Shown here: positions 52,073 through 62,982 of the stretch, piece by piece | Numbering within the stretch: the stretch's first letter is position 1 | How the letters are laid out: the number at the start of each line of letters is the position of its first letter | NCBI RefSeq assembly: GCF_001460635.1 | Contig: NZ_LN907858.1 | Location: forward strand, 186,001 to 250,000 | Length of the DNA: 64,000 nt | From: Helicobacter typhlonius | GTDB lineage: Bacteria > Campylobacterota > Campylobacteria > Campylobacterales > Helicobacteraceae | Direction: 5' to 3' | The notes under the pieces: generated by a model | What the model saw: only the letters and a program-made list of their open reading frames with translations | The model's database searches: none | Told to the model about the DNA's origin: nothing | Position numbers and translations under genes: made by a program

Positions 52073-54862
52073 TTATGGGTGTAAAAGCGCATCAAGTTCG
52101 GCGCAAATTTTATCATATTTTTCTTGTGTGTTCTGTAAGTTCGCGCGATTTTGTTCTAGCACGGCTTTTGGGGCGTTTTGGACAAATTTTTCATTACTAA
52201 GCATAGATTGTAGTTTTTGTAATTCTTTCTCGCACTTGCCCTTTTGGTTTGTAAGACGCGAGATAATGCCACTCAAATCAATACCTCGTAACTGGATAAA
52301 GCACTCGCAAAATTCCCCTACATCGCCCACGCTTGATTCAGGTTTGCTATCTATAAGTGTGAGTGTGCCGACTTTTGCGAGTTTGCATACAAATTGTTCT
52401 AAAAGTGCATTATCAATAGAATCTTTTATTTTGATAAACACCTGTTCAATGGGTGCTAAGCCAAGCTCAAGCATAGCCCTAAGGCGGCGAATGGAGACAA
52501 TTACATCTTGTATGATGTAAAACTGCCTCTGCAATGCCTCATCTTTCGCATTTTGTGCTTGTGCCTTGGGATAGGGCGCAATCATAATAGAATCTGCAGA
52601 ATCAATTTCGCTCTTACTAAGACTATGCCATAGAAAGTCTGTAATAAAAGGCATATAGGGGTGTAAAAGTAGAAGTGCGCTCTTAAATATTGCTCCTAGC
52701 TCATAAATAGAATCCTTACTTGCCTTTGCAAGTTCAATCCCCCAATCGCAAAATTCTCCCCACAAAAAGCGATATAAAATACTCGCCCCCTGCTCAAATC
52801 GATACTCTTCTAGGGCGTTTCTTACCTCGTTTGTTGCGACATTAAAGCGCATTAGCATATAAGCACCGAGCGCACTTTGAATCTGAATCTCGCTCAAATT
52901 TGCAAAGCCCTTTTGTTTTGCCTCCTCGCCACCGAGTTGCTCCAAATACATATTTAAAAACTGCGTGGCGTTATAAAGCTTGTTTGTGAAGTTTTTTGTG
53001 TTATCTAGTGTTTGGGTGGAGAGCTTCACATCGCGCCCCTGTGCGCAAAGTATAGCGAGGCTAAAGCGTAAAACATCAGCACCATAGGTTTCTATCATCT
53101 CTAGTGGGTCAATCACATTTCCCTTAGATTTACTCATTTTTTGCCCAAACTCATCACGCACTAGCGCGTGGAGATAGACATTTTTAAAGGGGAGTTTGCC
53201 CAGCAGCGATTCCCCGCTTAAAAGCATACGCGCCACCCAGAAAAACAAAATATCAAAGCCTGTGATAAGCAAAGTATTTGGATAAAACTTGCTCAAATCA
53301 GAATCCGCATAGAGGGCTTTTTGTGAATCTTGCGCGTTGCTTATAGAATCTTTAAAAGATTGAGGAGTATTTGTATCTTGCTCCTTTTCATTTCCCCAAC
53401 CCAATGTGCTAAACGCCCATAAGCCAGCGCTAAACCAAGTATCTAGCACATCATCATCTTGCTTTGTGATATTTTTATGGCATTTGGGGCAGGTAGGATT
53501 GTCATTTATTGAGGCAACTTTTTGCCCACATTCGCAATACCACATGGGGATTCTATGTCCCCACCACAGCTGCCGAGAAATACACCAATCCTTAAGCTCC
53601 CTCATCCACGCGTTGTAGTTATTCAGCCATTGCGGTGGAAAAAAATGTAGCTCTTTATCATTTACTTTTCTTATAGCATTTGTTGCAACTTCTTTTTTGA
53701 CAAACCATTGCTTTGAAACATAGGGTTCTACGACATTACCGCAGCGGTAGCATTTGCCGACTTGATTTGTATAATCCTCGATTTTTTCGATAAAGCCAAG
53801 TTCCTCTAGCTTTTGCACGATCAGAGGACGCGCTACCAGCCTATCTTGCCCTTCAAATTCCCCAGCCTCTGCGTTTAAAATGCCTTTTTGGTTGAAAATC
53901 ACGATTGATTGGAGATTGTGCCTCTTGCCTACCTCGTAGTCATTCACATCGTGCGCGGGAGTTACTTTTACACAGCCAGTTCCAAACTCCATATCCACGT
54001 GTGAATCCGCAATAATAGTAATAGGGCGATTAAGAAGTGGTAAAATCACACTTTTGCCGATAAAGTGCTTGTATCGCTCATCGTTTGGATTTACCATAAC
54101 CGCGCTATCGCCAAAGAAAGTCTCTGGTCGCGTGGTAGCGACAATGATGTATTGCCTAGATTCTAAAGCTCTCTGTGCGTTTATAGAATCCACATTTGTA
54201 GAATCTTCTAAGATAGGGTAGCGCAGGTAGTAGAGCTTGCCTTGATTTTCCTCATACTCTACTTCAATATCAGAGAGTGCGCCGTCTTGCACACACCAAT
54301 TTACCATATAGTAGTCCTGCACGATGAGTCCTTGATTATACCACTGCACAAATGCCTTTTTTACCGCATTTTGTAAGCCTTTATCCATAGTAAAGCGCAG
54401 ACGCGACCACGCAGGGGTAATGCCTAAATGGCGCATTTGGTTTAAAATCATTCCCCCGCTTTGTTCTTTCCATTCCCACACTTTAGCAATAAATGCTTCC
54501 CTGCCTAGACTCTCCTTTGTCAAACCTTGTGTTGCAAGTTGCCTTTGCACGACATTTTGCGTAGCAATTCCTGCGTGGTCGAGTCCGGGCTGATAGAGCG
54601 TCTTAAAGCCGTCCATTCGTTTAAAGCGCGTGATAATATCTTGCAATGTGAAAGTGAGCGCGTGCCCTATGTGCAGTGTGCCTGTAACATTTGGCGGAGG
54701 CATCATAATACAAAAATGCTGCTGTGCATCTTGCCAAAGAGATTTATTCCCCTCAACCTCGAAGTATCCTCGCTCCTCGCATAGTTTATAAAAATGAGAT
54801 TCTATCTCTTTTGGCTGATAACCTTTTTTTGTTTCTTGTGTGTTTTGTCCTGCAGGATTCAT
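52073..54862 (-). CDS. valS: Valyl-tRNA synthetase
   Basis: 929-residue class I synthetase: MMPPPNVTGTLHIGHALTF near 50 (HIGH), editing domain with ATTRPETFFGD near 225, GTGCVKVTPAHDVNDYEVG, zinc-like CYRCG, catalytic KMSKSKGNVIDPLEM near 580 and a C-terminal coiled-coil arm. I start at MNPAGQNTQE (ATG 54860-54862) because AAAAGG lies seven bases upstream; 19 more residues in the ORF are not supported. Divergent from fliW, the same pairing as in H. pylori (HP1153-HP1154). Confidence 0.96.
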   Translation of the reverse strand: MNPAGQNTQETKKGYQPKEIESHFYKLCEERGYFEVEGNKSLWQDAQQHFCIMMPPPNVTGTLHIGHALTFTLQDIITRFKRMDGFKTLYQPGLDHAGIATQNVVQRQLATQGLTKESLGREAFIAKVWEWKEQSGGMILNQMRHLGITPAWSRLRFTMDKGLQNAVKKAFVQWYNQGLIVQDYYMVNWCVQDGALSDIEVEYEENQGKLYYLRYPILEDSTNVDSINAQRALESRQYIIVATTRPETFFGDSAVMVNPNDERYKHFIGKSVILPLLNRPITIIADSHVDMEFGTGCVKVTPAHDVNDYEVGKRHNLQSIVIFNQKGILNAEAGEFEGQDRLVARPLIVQKLEELGFIEKIEDYTNQVGKCYRCGNVVEPYVSKQWFVKKEVATNAIRKVNDKELHFFPPQWLNNYNAWMRELKDWCISRQLWWGHRIPMWYCECGQKVASINDNPTCPKCHKNITKQDDDVLDTWFSAGLWAFSTLGWGNEKEQDTNTPQSFKDSISNAQDSQKALYADSDLSKFYPNTLLITGFDILFFWVARMLLSGESLLGKLPFKNVYLHALVRDEFGQKMSKSKGNVIDPLEMIETYGADVLRFSLAILCAQGRDVKLSTQTLDNTKNFTNKLYNATQFLNMYLEQLGGEEAKQKGFANLSEIQIQSALGAYMLMRFNVATNEVRNALEEYRFEQGASILYRFLWGEFCDWGIELAKASKDSIYELGAIFKSALLLLHPYMPFITDFLWHSLSKSEIDSADSIMIAPYPKAQAQNAKDEALQRQFYIIQDVIVSIRRLRAMLELGLAPIEQVFIKIKDSIDNALLEQFVCKLAKVGTLTLIDSKPESSVGDVGEFCECFIQLRGIDLSGIISRLTNQKGKCEKELQKLQSMLSNEKFVQNAPKAVLEQNRANLQNTQEKYDKICAELDALLHP

Positions 54863-54933
54863 AAAACGCCTTTTGGTATTTAATTTGCTTTTGTTATAAT
54901 ACCACAATGCTAAAAACAAAATGGAGGTTAATT

Positions 54934-55356
54934 ATGACTTATGAGCTAAAGATGGATATTTTGGGCTTTGAGGGCACTAAGAAAGTGGAGCTTGAAAAGA
55001 TTGATGATACTTTTAGCAAAATCCGCGCATTAGACGGAGATAAGCCCTTTGAAATCACACTTGTGAATCCTTTTTCTTTGTGTGATTATAGTTTCACTAT
55101 CCCCACTGCTGATGAAAAGCTACTTGATTTGGACGAAAAGAGGGGCGATAAAGTAGAGGTGTATTGCGTTGTTGTCGTGCAAAATCCTATCGAAAATTCT
55201 ATTGTGAATCTTATGGCACCTTTTGTGTTTAATCCAGCAAATGCCTCTTGTTTGCAAGTTACGACTTTGCCGGTAGCGGAATATCCTCAATTTAGCAAGG
55301 TGCAACCTTTAAAAGAGTTTTTATCAACAGAGATTCTGCAAACTCTTAGCAAATAG
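54934..55356 (+). CDS. fliW: Flagellar assembly factor FliW
   Basis: 140-residue cytoplasmic protein with ILGFEGTKKVELEKID near 8, ITLVNPFSLCDYSFTIP near 48, VYCVVVVQNPIENSIVNLMAP near 75 (VQNP/NLMAP core, in two parts) and a final SKVQPL. FliW binds flagellin and CsrA to couple flagellin synthesis to assembly. ATG 54934 has TGGAGG 6 bases upstream; a longer reading from 54907 is unlikely. Confidence 0.9.
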   Translation: MTYELKMDILGFEGTKKVELEKIDDTFSKIRALDGDKPFEITLVNPFSLCDYSFTIPTADEKLLDLDEKRGDKVEVYCVVVVQNPIENSIVNLMAPFVFNPANASCLQVTTLPVAEYPQFSKVQPLKEFLSTEILQTLSK

Positions 55357-55370
55357 TTTTTGCCTGCCTT

Positions 55371-57401
55371 ATGCCACTCTCCTCACTCAATGCAGAACAA
55401 GCAGAGGCAGCAAAAGCACCCAGTGGACATAATCTCATCATCGCTTCGGCAGGGACAGGTAAGACGGCTACGATTGTCGGGCGCATAGCTTATCTTTTAC
55501 AAAGCGGCTATGATCCTAGCGATATTTTGCTTCTCACTTTTACAAACAAGGCGAGTAGCGAGATGATTGCGCGTGTGGCGAAAATTTTTGGCGAGAAAAT
55601 AGCAAAAAATATAGAATCTGGCACATTTCACGCTGTGGCATATCGCTATTTGCGAGAGAATTATCATATCCACCTTAAGCAACCAAAAGAACTTCTTACG
55701 CTTTTTAAAAGTATTTATGATAAGCGCGTTTTTATGCAAGAGGATTCTAAACCCTATGCCGCGCGTTATTTGTATGAGTGCTACTCGCTTTTTATAAACT
55801 CCGCCCCAAAACAAACTTTCAGCGTGTGGCTTACTGAAAAGAATCCCCAGCAAGAATCTTATGTGGAGATTTATGAGGATATTTTTGCGGAATTTAGCGA
55901 ACTCAAAAAAACTCATCATTATGCGGATTATAACGATTTGCTTATACTTTATAGAAAATCTTTGCTCCAACTTAAAGAGCCACTTTTCCAAGAGGTGCTC
56001 TGTGATGAATACCAAGATACAAACCCCCTGCAGGATTGCATACTTGATGCGCTCTCCCCTCCCAGCCTTTTTTGCGTGGGGGACTATGACCAAAGTATTT
56101 ATGCCTTTAATGGTGCGGATATTAGTATTATTAGCGGATTTAGACAAAAGTATGCAGATGCACGGGTTTTAACATTGAGTAAAAATTATCGCTCAAGTAA
56201 GCATATACTTGATCTTGCAAATCGGGTGATTGAAAAGAATGAGCGCATTTATCCAAAGCATTTAGAAGTGATTAAACAGGGGGATTTCGCCCCGCCAAAG
56301 CTTTTGGTGTATGATGAGCTTTTTTTGCAGTATCAGGGCATCGCAAAATATATCGCACTAAGCAATCGCCCCTATGAGGATACAGCGATTATTTTTCGTA
56401 ATAATTCAAGTGCAGATGGGCTCGAGGCAAGCTTGAGAGAGCTCAATATCCCTTCAAAGCGCAAAGGAAGTATGAGTTTTTTTGATACTAAGGAAGTAAG
56501 TCTCTTGCTCGATATTTGCTCTATTGTGCATAATCCGCGTGATATGATGGCATATATCCACACTCTAAGCTATGGAAAAGGCATAGGCGAAGCGATTGCA
56601 AAGGATATTTATGAGGCACTCTCTGTGTTAGGAGAGGGGGATTGTATCAAAGGAATGTTTCAGCCAAAGCAGAGTGCAAGAGTCTATAAGCAGAGGCATA
56701 AAAATACACAACTTGGGCTTTTTGATGATTTTTTTACCTTAGAATCTCAAGGGCGATTTGATGAGTTTATCGCCTCATCTTTTGCTTCTCACCCTATTTT
56801 GCAACATCCTAAGATTCATAAGGAGGGTGCGATATTTCTAAGCAATTTTTATGAAATGCTCCACGAGATTCACACAATGAGAAATCCAAAGGTGCTTGTT
56901 AGCCACATCGCCAGTTCTCAATTTTTTATGCAAATTGCGCATATGCTTGCTATGATTCGTGCGAAAAACAAAGACGGCATAGTCGATAGTGAGCGATTTG
57001 AGAATGTTTTAGAATCTATTAAGCGTAAATGCTCACTTTTGTATGATTTATCAAGGAATCACACCGATTTAGGCAAGTTTCTCAATGCGATGATACTTGG
57101 CTCAAGCGAGGCGGTGGAGGGAAGCGGAGTACATTTGCTTAGCATACACGCCGCAAAGGGCTTGGAGTTTCAAAATGTGTATATCGTGGATTTAATGGAC
57201 GGGAGATTTCCAAATCGAAAGCTAATGAGTAAGAGCGGGAGCTTAGAAGAGGAGCGTAGGCTTTTTTATGTGGCGATTACTCGTGCAAAAGAGAATCTTG
57301 TCTTATCCTTTGCTAAAAAGGACGCGCTGAAAAATATCAACTATGCGCCTTCAACCTTTCTTTACGAAGGTGAGCTACTTCATAAAGATAGCGTCATCTA
57401 A
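55371..57401 (+). CDS. Rep/UvrD-family DNA helicase
   Basis: 676-residue SF1A 3'-5' helicase with all motifs: Walker A ASAGTGKTATIVGRI near 25, Ia LTFTNKASSEM, II CDEYQDTNPLQD near 213, III VGDYDQSIYAFNGAD, IV TLSKNYRSSKHIL, V LLSIHAAKGLEFQNVYIVDL near 585, VI RRLFYVAITRAKENL. Family members act in replication restart and repair. Whether it is Rep or UvrD cannot be settled here. It starts 14 bases after fliW. Confidence 0.9.
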   Translation: MPLSSLNAEQAEAAKAPSGHNLIIASAGTGKTATIVGRIAYLLQSGYDPSDILLLTFTNKASSEMIARVAKIFGEKIAKNIESGTFHAVAYRYLRENYHIHLKQPKELLTLFKSIYDKRVFMQEDSKPYAARYLYECYSLFINSAPKQTFSVWLTEKNPQQESYVEIYEDIFAEFSELKKTHHYADYNDLLILYRKSLLQLKEPLFQEVLCDEYQDTNPLQDCILDALSPPSLFCVGDYDQSIYAFNGADISIISGFRQKYADARVLTLSKNYRSSKHILDLANRVIEKNERIYPKHLEVIKQGDFAPPKLLVYDELFLQYQGIAKYIALSNRPYEDTAIIFRNNSSADGLEASLRELNIPSKRKGSMSFFDTKEVSLLLDICSIVHNPRDMMAYIHTLSYGKGIGEAIAKDIYEALSVLGEGDCIKGMFQPKQSARVYKQRHKNTQLGLFDDFFTLESQGRFDEFIASSFASHPILQHPKIHKEGAIFLSNFYEMLHEIHTMRNPKVLVSHIASSQFFMQIAHMLAMIRAKNKDGIVDSERFENVLESIKRKCSLLYDLSRNHTDLGKFLNAMILGSSEAVEGSGVHLLSIHAAKGLEFQNVYIVDLMDGRFPNRKLMSKSGSLEEERRLFYVAITRAKENLVLSFAKKDALKNINYAPSTFLYEGELLHKDSVI

Positions 57402-57491
57402 GATATTGGAATCTTGCAAGATGATATTCTAATATCTTTAATATTATTTAAGCTTTTAGGCTAGAATGGCAAACTTAAATTCAAAGGATAG

Positions 57492-58205
<714 letters not shown>

Positions 58206-58274
58206 AAAGATAAGGCTAAAACAAAGCAAAAAACGATACAATTTCGCGAAATAAAACTTTTCAAAGGATAGTAT

Positions 58275-58499
58275 ATGGATACATTACGGACAGAAGAAAT
58301 TGCTGCAAAAGCACTAAAGCGCGTAAATGATGATAGATATGTGCTTGCAAGTCTCATATTTGAGCGTGTGAAAGAATTGGGAGAGGGTGCAAAACCTCTT
58401 ATAGATGCAGATGTAAAAAAGGACAAGTTACCAGATATTGCTATGCGCGAGATTGCCGAGGGTAAGATAGAGCTTACCTCTATTGAGGATAAAGAATAG
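58275..58499 (+). CDS. rpoZ: RNA polymerase omega subunit
   Basis: 74 residues with RTEEIAAKALKRVNDDRYVL near 4 and AMREIAEGKIELTS near the end, as in Helicobacter RpoZ. AAAGGATAGTAT precedes the ATG. It is followed 9 bases later by spoT, the classic rpoZ-spoT pairing. Confidence 0.9.
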   Translation: MDTLRTEEIAAKALKRVNDDRYVLASLIFERVKELGEGAKPLIDADVKKDKLPDIAMREIAEGKIELTSIEDKE

Positions 58500-58508
58500 G
58501 AATATATT

Positions 58509-60668
58509 TTGGACTTTTTCGCTCAGATTGCTCAAATCAACGATATAGAATCTGCTGTTGCTAAGCTTCAAACATTAGCAGAGATTACCCCAAAGGTGCA
58601 AAAGGCTATTGATGTATCAATGGACGCCCATAACGGACAGCTCCGCAGGAGTGGTATACCTTATGTAGTGCATCCACTTTGCGTGGCGTGTATCGTGGCG
58701 TTTTATGGTGGCGATGAAACAATGCTTTGTGCGGCATTATTGCACGATGTGGTAGAGGATACATTTTATTCGCTTGAAGATGTGCAGAAAGAGTTTGACT
58801 GGGATGTGGGGCATTTAGTCGATGCGCTAACAAAAATCGTGGAGATTCGCAATGAGGAGTTAAGTAGTAGCCCAGATGATAAGCTCACAGCCTCCGCTTT
58901 GAGTTTTAGAAAAATGCTCCTTGCCTCTATTAAGGATATTCGTGCTCTTGTGATTAAAATCAGTGATAGAATGCATAATATGCTAACGCTTAATGCACTC
59001 CCCCCACACAAGCAAAAGCGCATTTCCGAAGAAACGCTCATGGTATATGCGCCAATCGCTCATAGGCTTGGTATCTCATCACTCAAAAACGAGTTAGAAG
59101 ATAGGAGTTTTTTTTATATTTTTCCCCAAGAATATGAGAAAATCGCAGATTACATCAGTGAAAACAATCAATCCATTACATTAAAACTCAATGAATTTAT
59201 ACAAAAGGTTACCACTATACTTTTACAAAATGGATTCACACAAAAAGATTTTGTTGTAGAAAGTCGTGTAAAGCGGTTTTATTCGATTTATCTCAAAATG
59301 CAGCGCAAGGGCGTGAGTATTGATGAAATCCTTGATTTATTAGCGGTGCGCATCATCGTGCCTACGAGCTTAGAGTGTTATAAGGTGCTTGGACTCTTGC
59401 ATTTACAGCTTACGCCTGTAATTTCGCGCTTGAAAGACTATATCGCCATTCCTAAAGAAAATGGTTATCAAACAATCCATACGACCATATTTGAGGGTGC
59501 GAGCATCTATGAAGTTCAGATTCGCACTTTTGATATGCATAAGTCTGCGCAGTATGGCGTGGCAGCGCATTGGAAATATAAAAGTGGAGGGCGAGAGCCA
59601 AATTTAGAATGGCTCAATAATTTGCAGTATCAAAATGATACCATTGAGGAGTTTTATGAATTAGCTAAAAATGACTTATATAAAGAAGATATGGTGGTTT
59701 TCTCTCCTGCTGGAGATATTTATAGTCTCCCTGTGGGTGCCGTGGCACTTGATTTTGCCTATGCAGTGCATAGTGATATAGGCGATAATGCCAAAGAGGT
59801 TTTTATTAATCATCAAAAAGCTTCGTTGCTTCAGCCACTCAAAAATGGTGATATTGTGCGCGTGGTGGTATCACAAAGTGGTGAAAAGATCCCCCCGCGC
59901 TGCACTTGGCTTGATGCAGTAAAAACCTCTAGGGCAAAGAATCATATTAGAATCCAGTGTCAAACGAAGCTCAAGGAGATTGATAAAAAGGTGGCATTGC
60001 ATATTTTGCAAACAATTTTTGATAGTTCCACATATACGATTATGAGCTATTTGAAAGAAAATAGACTAGATTCTAATATCCATAAAGCTGCCTGTGATGT
60101 GTCGTTTCTCAAAGAAGTAAAAAATAGCATTAGGGGTAATTTTGCGCGTGAGGCAAATTTTTTAGGCAAGATTAAAATTAATATGCTTAAGCTTAAAGAG
60201 CTTTCGTTTGATAATATCATCGTGCATACAAATCGCAATATTAACGAGGTCATTTTTGATTATTGTTGCCACCCCAAGTATGGTGACAATATTTTGGCGA
60301 TTAAAAGTGCGCAGAAGGCATATATTCATCACAAAATGTGTGAGCGGGCGTTAGGCGAGATAGACCAAGGTAGCGAAATGCTTTTCGTGCAGTGGGCGAG
60401 TGAGCAAAAGACAAGCTATAAAATGATTATTGCGCTTGAAAATCAAAGGGGCGTTTTGGCAAATTTGTGTGGCATACTTGCAAGAAACAATTGCAATATT
60501 TTGAGTGTGGATTATGATGTGCTAAAAAGGCAGTTTTCGGCATATTGCGAGATATGTTTTGAAAGCAAGACGATTGATGTTAAGGCATTACGAGATATGC
60601 TCAATAAAAAATACAAAATTATTGAGCTAAGCAATCTTAAAGATGCGTATTTAGGGCAGAAAGGATAG
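58509..60668 (+). CDS. spoT: Bifunctional (p)ppGpp synthetase/hydrolase (Rsh/SpoT)
   Basis: Single Rsh enzyme of Helicobacter, making and degrading (p)ppGpp in stress. 719 residues: HD hydrolase domain (PYVVHPLCVACIVAFYGGD near 50 and LLHDVVED near 80), synthetase domain (VRIIVPTSLECYKVLG near 280, RLKDYIAIPKENGYQTIH near 315), TGS domain (VVFSPAGDIYSLPVGAVALD near 398, two parts), and a C-terminal ACT-like region. The start is TTG 58509, with AGGA 8-9 bases before it; no better start exists. Both activities appear intact by motif. Confidence 0.93.
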   Translation: MDFFAQIAQINDIESAVAKLQTLAEITPKVQKAIDVSMDAHNGQLRRSGIPYVVHPLCVACIVAFYGGDETMLCAALLHDVVEDTFYSLEDVQKEFDWDVGHLVDALTKIVEIRNEELSSSPDDKLTASALSFRKMLLASIKDIRALVIKISDRMHNMLTLNALPPHKQKRISEETLMVYAPIAHRLGISSLKNELEDRSFFYIFPQEYEKIADYISENNQSITLKLNEFIQKVTTILLQNGFTQKDFVVESRVKRFYSIYLKMQRKGVSIDEILDLLAVRIIVPTSLECYKVLGLLHLQLTPVISRLKDYIAIPKENGYQTIHTTIFEGASIYEVQIRTFDMHKSAQYGVAAHWKYKSGGREPNLEWLNNLQYQNDTIEEFYELAKNDLYKEDMVVFSPAGDIYSLPVGAVALDFAYAVHSDIGDNAKEVFINHQKASLLQPLKNGDIVRVVVSQSGEKIPPRCTWLDAVKTSRAKNHIRIQCQTKLKEIDKKVALHILQTIFDSSTYTIMSYLKENRLDSNIHKAACDVSFLKEVKNSIRGNFAREANFLGKIKINMLKLKELSFDNIIVHTNRNINEVIFDYCCHPKYGDNILAIKSAQKAYIHHKMCERALGEIDQGSEMLFVQWASEQKTSYKMIIALENQRGVLANLCGILARNNCNILSVDYDVLKRQFSAYCEICFESKTIDVKALRDMLNKKYKIIELSNLKDAYLGQKG

Positions 60669-60670
60669 GT

Positions 60671-61879
60671 ATGGATATACAGACACAAGAGGTTATGCGG
60701 GAGATTTCGCGTGGCTGTGTGGAGTTTATAGGGCAAGAATATATTGCTACTTTAGTGGAGCGTTTTTTGAGCACAGGGCAAAGATTTTGTGTGAAGGCTG
60801 GATTTGATCCTACTGCTCCAGATTTGCATTTGGGGCACACTGTGCTTTTGCAAAAACTCGCCATTTTTCAGCAGTATGGTGGAGATGTGAAGTTTCTCAT
60901 CGGTGATTTTACGGCGACTATTGGCGACCCAAGTGGCAAGAGTGAGACGAGGAAGCCTCTAACTAGGGAGCAAGTAGAAGCAAATGCGCTCACTTATAAA
61001 GAGCAGGTTTTTAAGGTGTTAAATCCTGCATACACACAGGTTTGTTTCAACTCTAAGTGGCTTAGTGAGTTGGGGGCAGCTGGTATGATTACGCTCACTT
61101 CTAAGTTTTCTGTCGCGCGTATGCTTGAGCGTGATGATTTTACCAAACGTTACAATAATAATCAACCCATTTCTATGGTGGAGTTTATGTATCCGCTTTT
61201 GCAAGGTTATGATTCTGTTGCTTTAAATTGTGATATTGAGCTAGGGGGCAATGACCAGAAGTTTAATCTTTTGGTTGGACGGCATTTGCAGAGGGCGTAT
61301 GGCTTAGACAAAGAACAATCCGTAATGACAATGCCACTCCTTGAGGGGCTTGATGGTGTGCAAAAAATGAGTAAGTCTCTGCAAAATTATATCGGTGTTA
61401 CAGAATCTGCCAATACGATGTATGCGAAGATTCTAAGCATTAGTGATACAATGATGTGGCGCTATTATGAGCTGCTTTCAACGCTTTCTTTACAAGAGAT
61501 TGAGAGGCTAAAAGGGGAGGTCGATGCGGGTAAAATACACCCAAAAGTTGCAAAAGAGAATCTTGCTTTAGAAATAACTGCGCGCTACCACAGCGCAGAT
61601 TTAGCAAAAAAAGCTAAAATAGAGTTTGATAATGTATTCAGTAAAGATGAAATCCCCACAGATTTGGCTGTATTTACTTGCAGCGAAGGCGAATGGATAG
61701 CTAAGGTGCTTGTAAGCGCAAAGCTATGTGAATCTAGCTCTCAAGCAATGAGGGATATTCGTTCCGGGGCATTGAAAATCAATAAGGAAAAGGTTGTAGA
61801 TTCTAATCTCAAGCTTTCAAAAGGCGAATACATTGTGCAAATTGGCAAGAGACGCTTTGCAAAAGTGATTATTGTATAA
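60671..61879 (+). CDS. tyrS: Tyrosyl-tRNA synthetase
   Basis: 402-residue class I synthetase: FDPTAPDLHLGHTVLLQKLA near 44 (HIGH variant), GGNDQKFNLLVGRHLQRAYG near 190, catalytic KMSKS near 233 (GVQKMSKSLQNYIG), and an S4-type RNA-binding end (SQAMRDIRSGALKINKEKV). GGATAGGT precedes ATG, 2 bases after the spoT stop. Confidence 0.95.
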   Translation: MDIQTQEVMREISRGCVEFIGQEYIATLVERFLSTGQRFCVKAGFDPTAPDLHLGHTVLLQKLAIFQQYGGDVKFLIGDFTATIGDPSGKSETRKPLTREQVEANALTYKEQVFKVLNPAYTQVCFNSKWLSELGAAGMITLTSKFSVARMLERDDFTKRYNNNQPISMVEFMYPLLQGYDSVALNCDIELGGNDQKFNLLVGRHLQRAYGLDKEQSVMTMPLLEGLDGVQKMSKSLQNYIGVTESANTMYAKILSISDTMMWRYYELLSTLSLQEIERLKGEVDAGKIHPKVAKENLALEITARYHSADLAKKAKIEFDNVFSKDEIPTDLAVFTCSEGEWIAKVLVSAKLCESSSQAMRDIRSGALKINKEKVVDSNLKLSKGEYIVQIGKRRFAKVIIV

Positions 61880-61885
61880 GGGGAG

Positions 61886-62974
61886 ATGATGGGATTAAAA
61901 CCACTTAAAATAGGCAAACACACGATTAAATATCCAATTTTTCAAGGCGGTATGGGTGTTGGTATTAGCTGGGATAGGCTCGCTGGAAATGTGTCTAAAG
62001 AGGGCGCACTTGGCATTATTAGTGCGGTAGGCACTGGCTATTATCAAAAAATGCAATTTGTTGAGAAAATCACTAATTCTAAGCCCTTTGAAGCAATTAA
62101 TTTTTATTCTAAACAGGCTTTAAATGAAATTTTTAAGAATGCGCGTAAAATTTGTGGCAACAATCCTCTGGGGGTAAATATTCTCTATGCCATTAATGAA
62201 TATGGTCGTGTGGTGCGTGATGCGTGCGAGGCAGGGGCAAATGTGATTGTAACAGGAGCTGGGCTTCCCACAAATATGCCAGAATTTACAAAAAATTTTC
62301 CCGATGTCGCACTCGTGCCTATTGTGTCCTCTGCTAAAGCACTAAAAATTATTTGCAAGAGGTGGGTAGATAGATACAAGAGAATGCCTGATGCAGTCGT
62401 GGTTGAGGGTCCCCTAAGTGGAGGACATCAAGGATTTAGCTATGAGGACTGCTTCAAGGAAGAATATCAGCTCGAAAATGTGCTGCCGCAAGTTGTGAGT
62501 GAGGCAAAAAAATGGGGCAATATTCCAGTTATTGCCGCTGGCGGTATTTGGGATAGAAGTGATATTGATAGAATGCTCGCCTTAGGAGCGAGTGGTGTGC
62601 AAATGGGGACAAAGTGGCTTGGTTCTTTAGAATGCGACGCCCTTGCATATAGGGACTTAATGCCACATATCACCAAAGATGATATTGAGCTTATCAAGTC
62701 TCCAGTGGGTTATCCTGCTCGCGCAGTGAAAACAGGTGTGCTTGAGGCAATGGCAAGAGGCGATGCACCGAAGATTCGATGCATTAGTAACTGCGTAACA
62801 CCTTGTCATAGAGGTATAGAGGCAAAAAAAGTAGGTTATTGCATAGCAGATTCTTTGGGACGTGCCCATAATGGCGATAGGGAATATGGCTTATATTTTA
62901 CGGGAGCAAATGGATATAGAATTGAAAAGATTCAACCAGTGAAAGAAATCATCGCTGAATTAGTCCAAAACTAG
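61886..62974 (+). CDS. Nitronate monooxygenase-family flavoprotein
   Basis: 362-residue FMN TIM-barrel protein: PIFQGGMGVGISWDRLAGNV near 16, INFYSKQAL near 62, VIVTGAGLPTNMPEF near 115, VVVEGPLSGGHQGFSYEDC near 172 and IAAGGIWDRSDIDRMLALGA near 214 with GVQMGTKWL. This is the nitronate monooxygenase/2-nitropropane dioxygenase group; a FabK-type enoyl reductase is the other possibility. Two ATGs at 61886 and 61889 are equivalent choices. Same position as in H. pylori (HP0773). Confidence 0.85.
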   Translation: MMGLKPLKIGKHTIKYPIFQGGMGVGISWDRLAGNVSKEGALGIISAVGTGYYQKMQFVEKITNSKPFEAINFYSKQALNEIFKNARKICGNNPLGVNILYAINEYGRVVRDACEAGANVIVTGAGLPTNMPEFTKNFPDVALVPIVSSAKALKIICKRWVDRYKRMPDAVVVEGPLSGGHQGFSYEDCFKEEYQLENVLPQVVSEAKKWGNIPVIAAGGIWDRSDIDRMLALGASGVQMGTKWLGSLECDALAYRDLMPHITKDDIELIKSPVGYPARAVKTGVLEAMARGDAPKIRCISNCVTPCHRGIEAKKVGYCIADSLGRAHNGDREYGLYFTGANGYRIEKIQPVKEIIAELVQN

Positions 62975-62982
62975 GGGTGTGA

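Noticed and set aside
55497-56147. A 216-codon minus-strand frame inside the helicase gene
   Set aside because: The plus-strand helicase shows every SF1 motif across the same bases, and the antisense product has no known domain or ribosome site.
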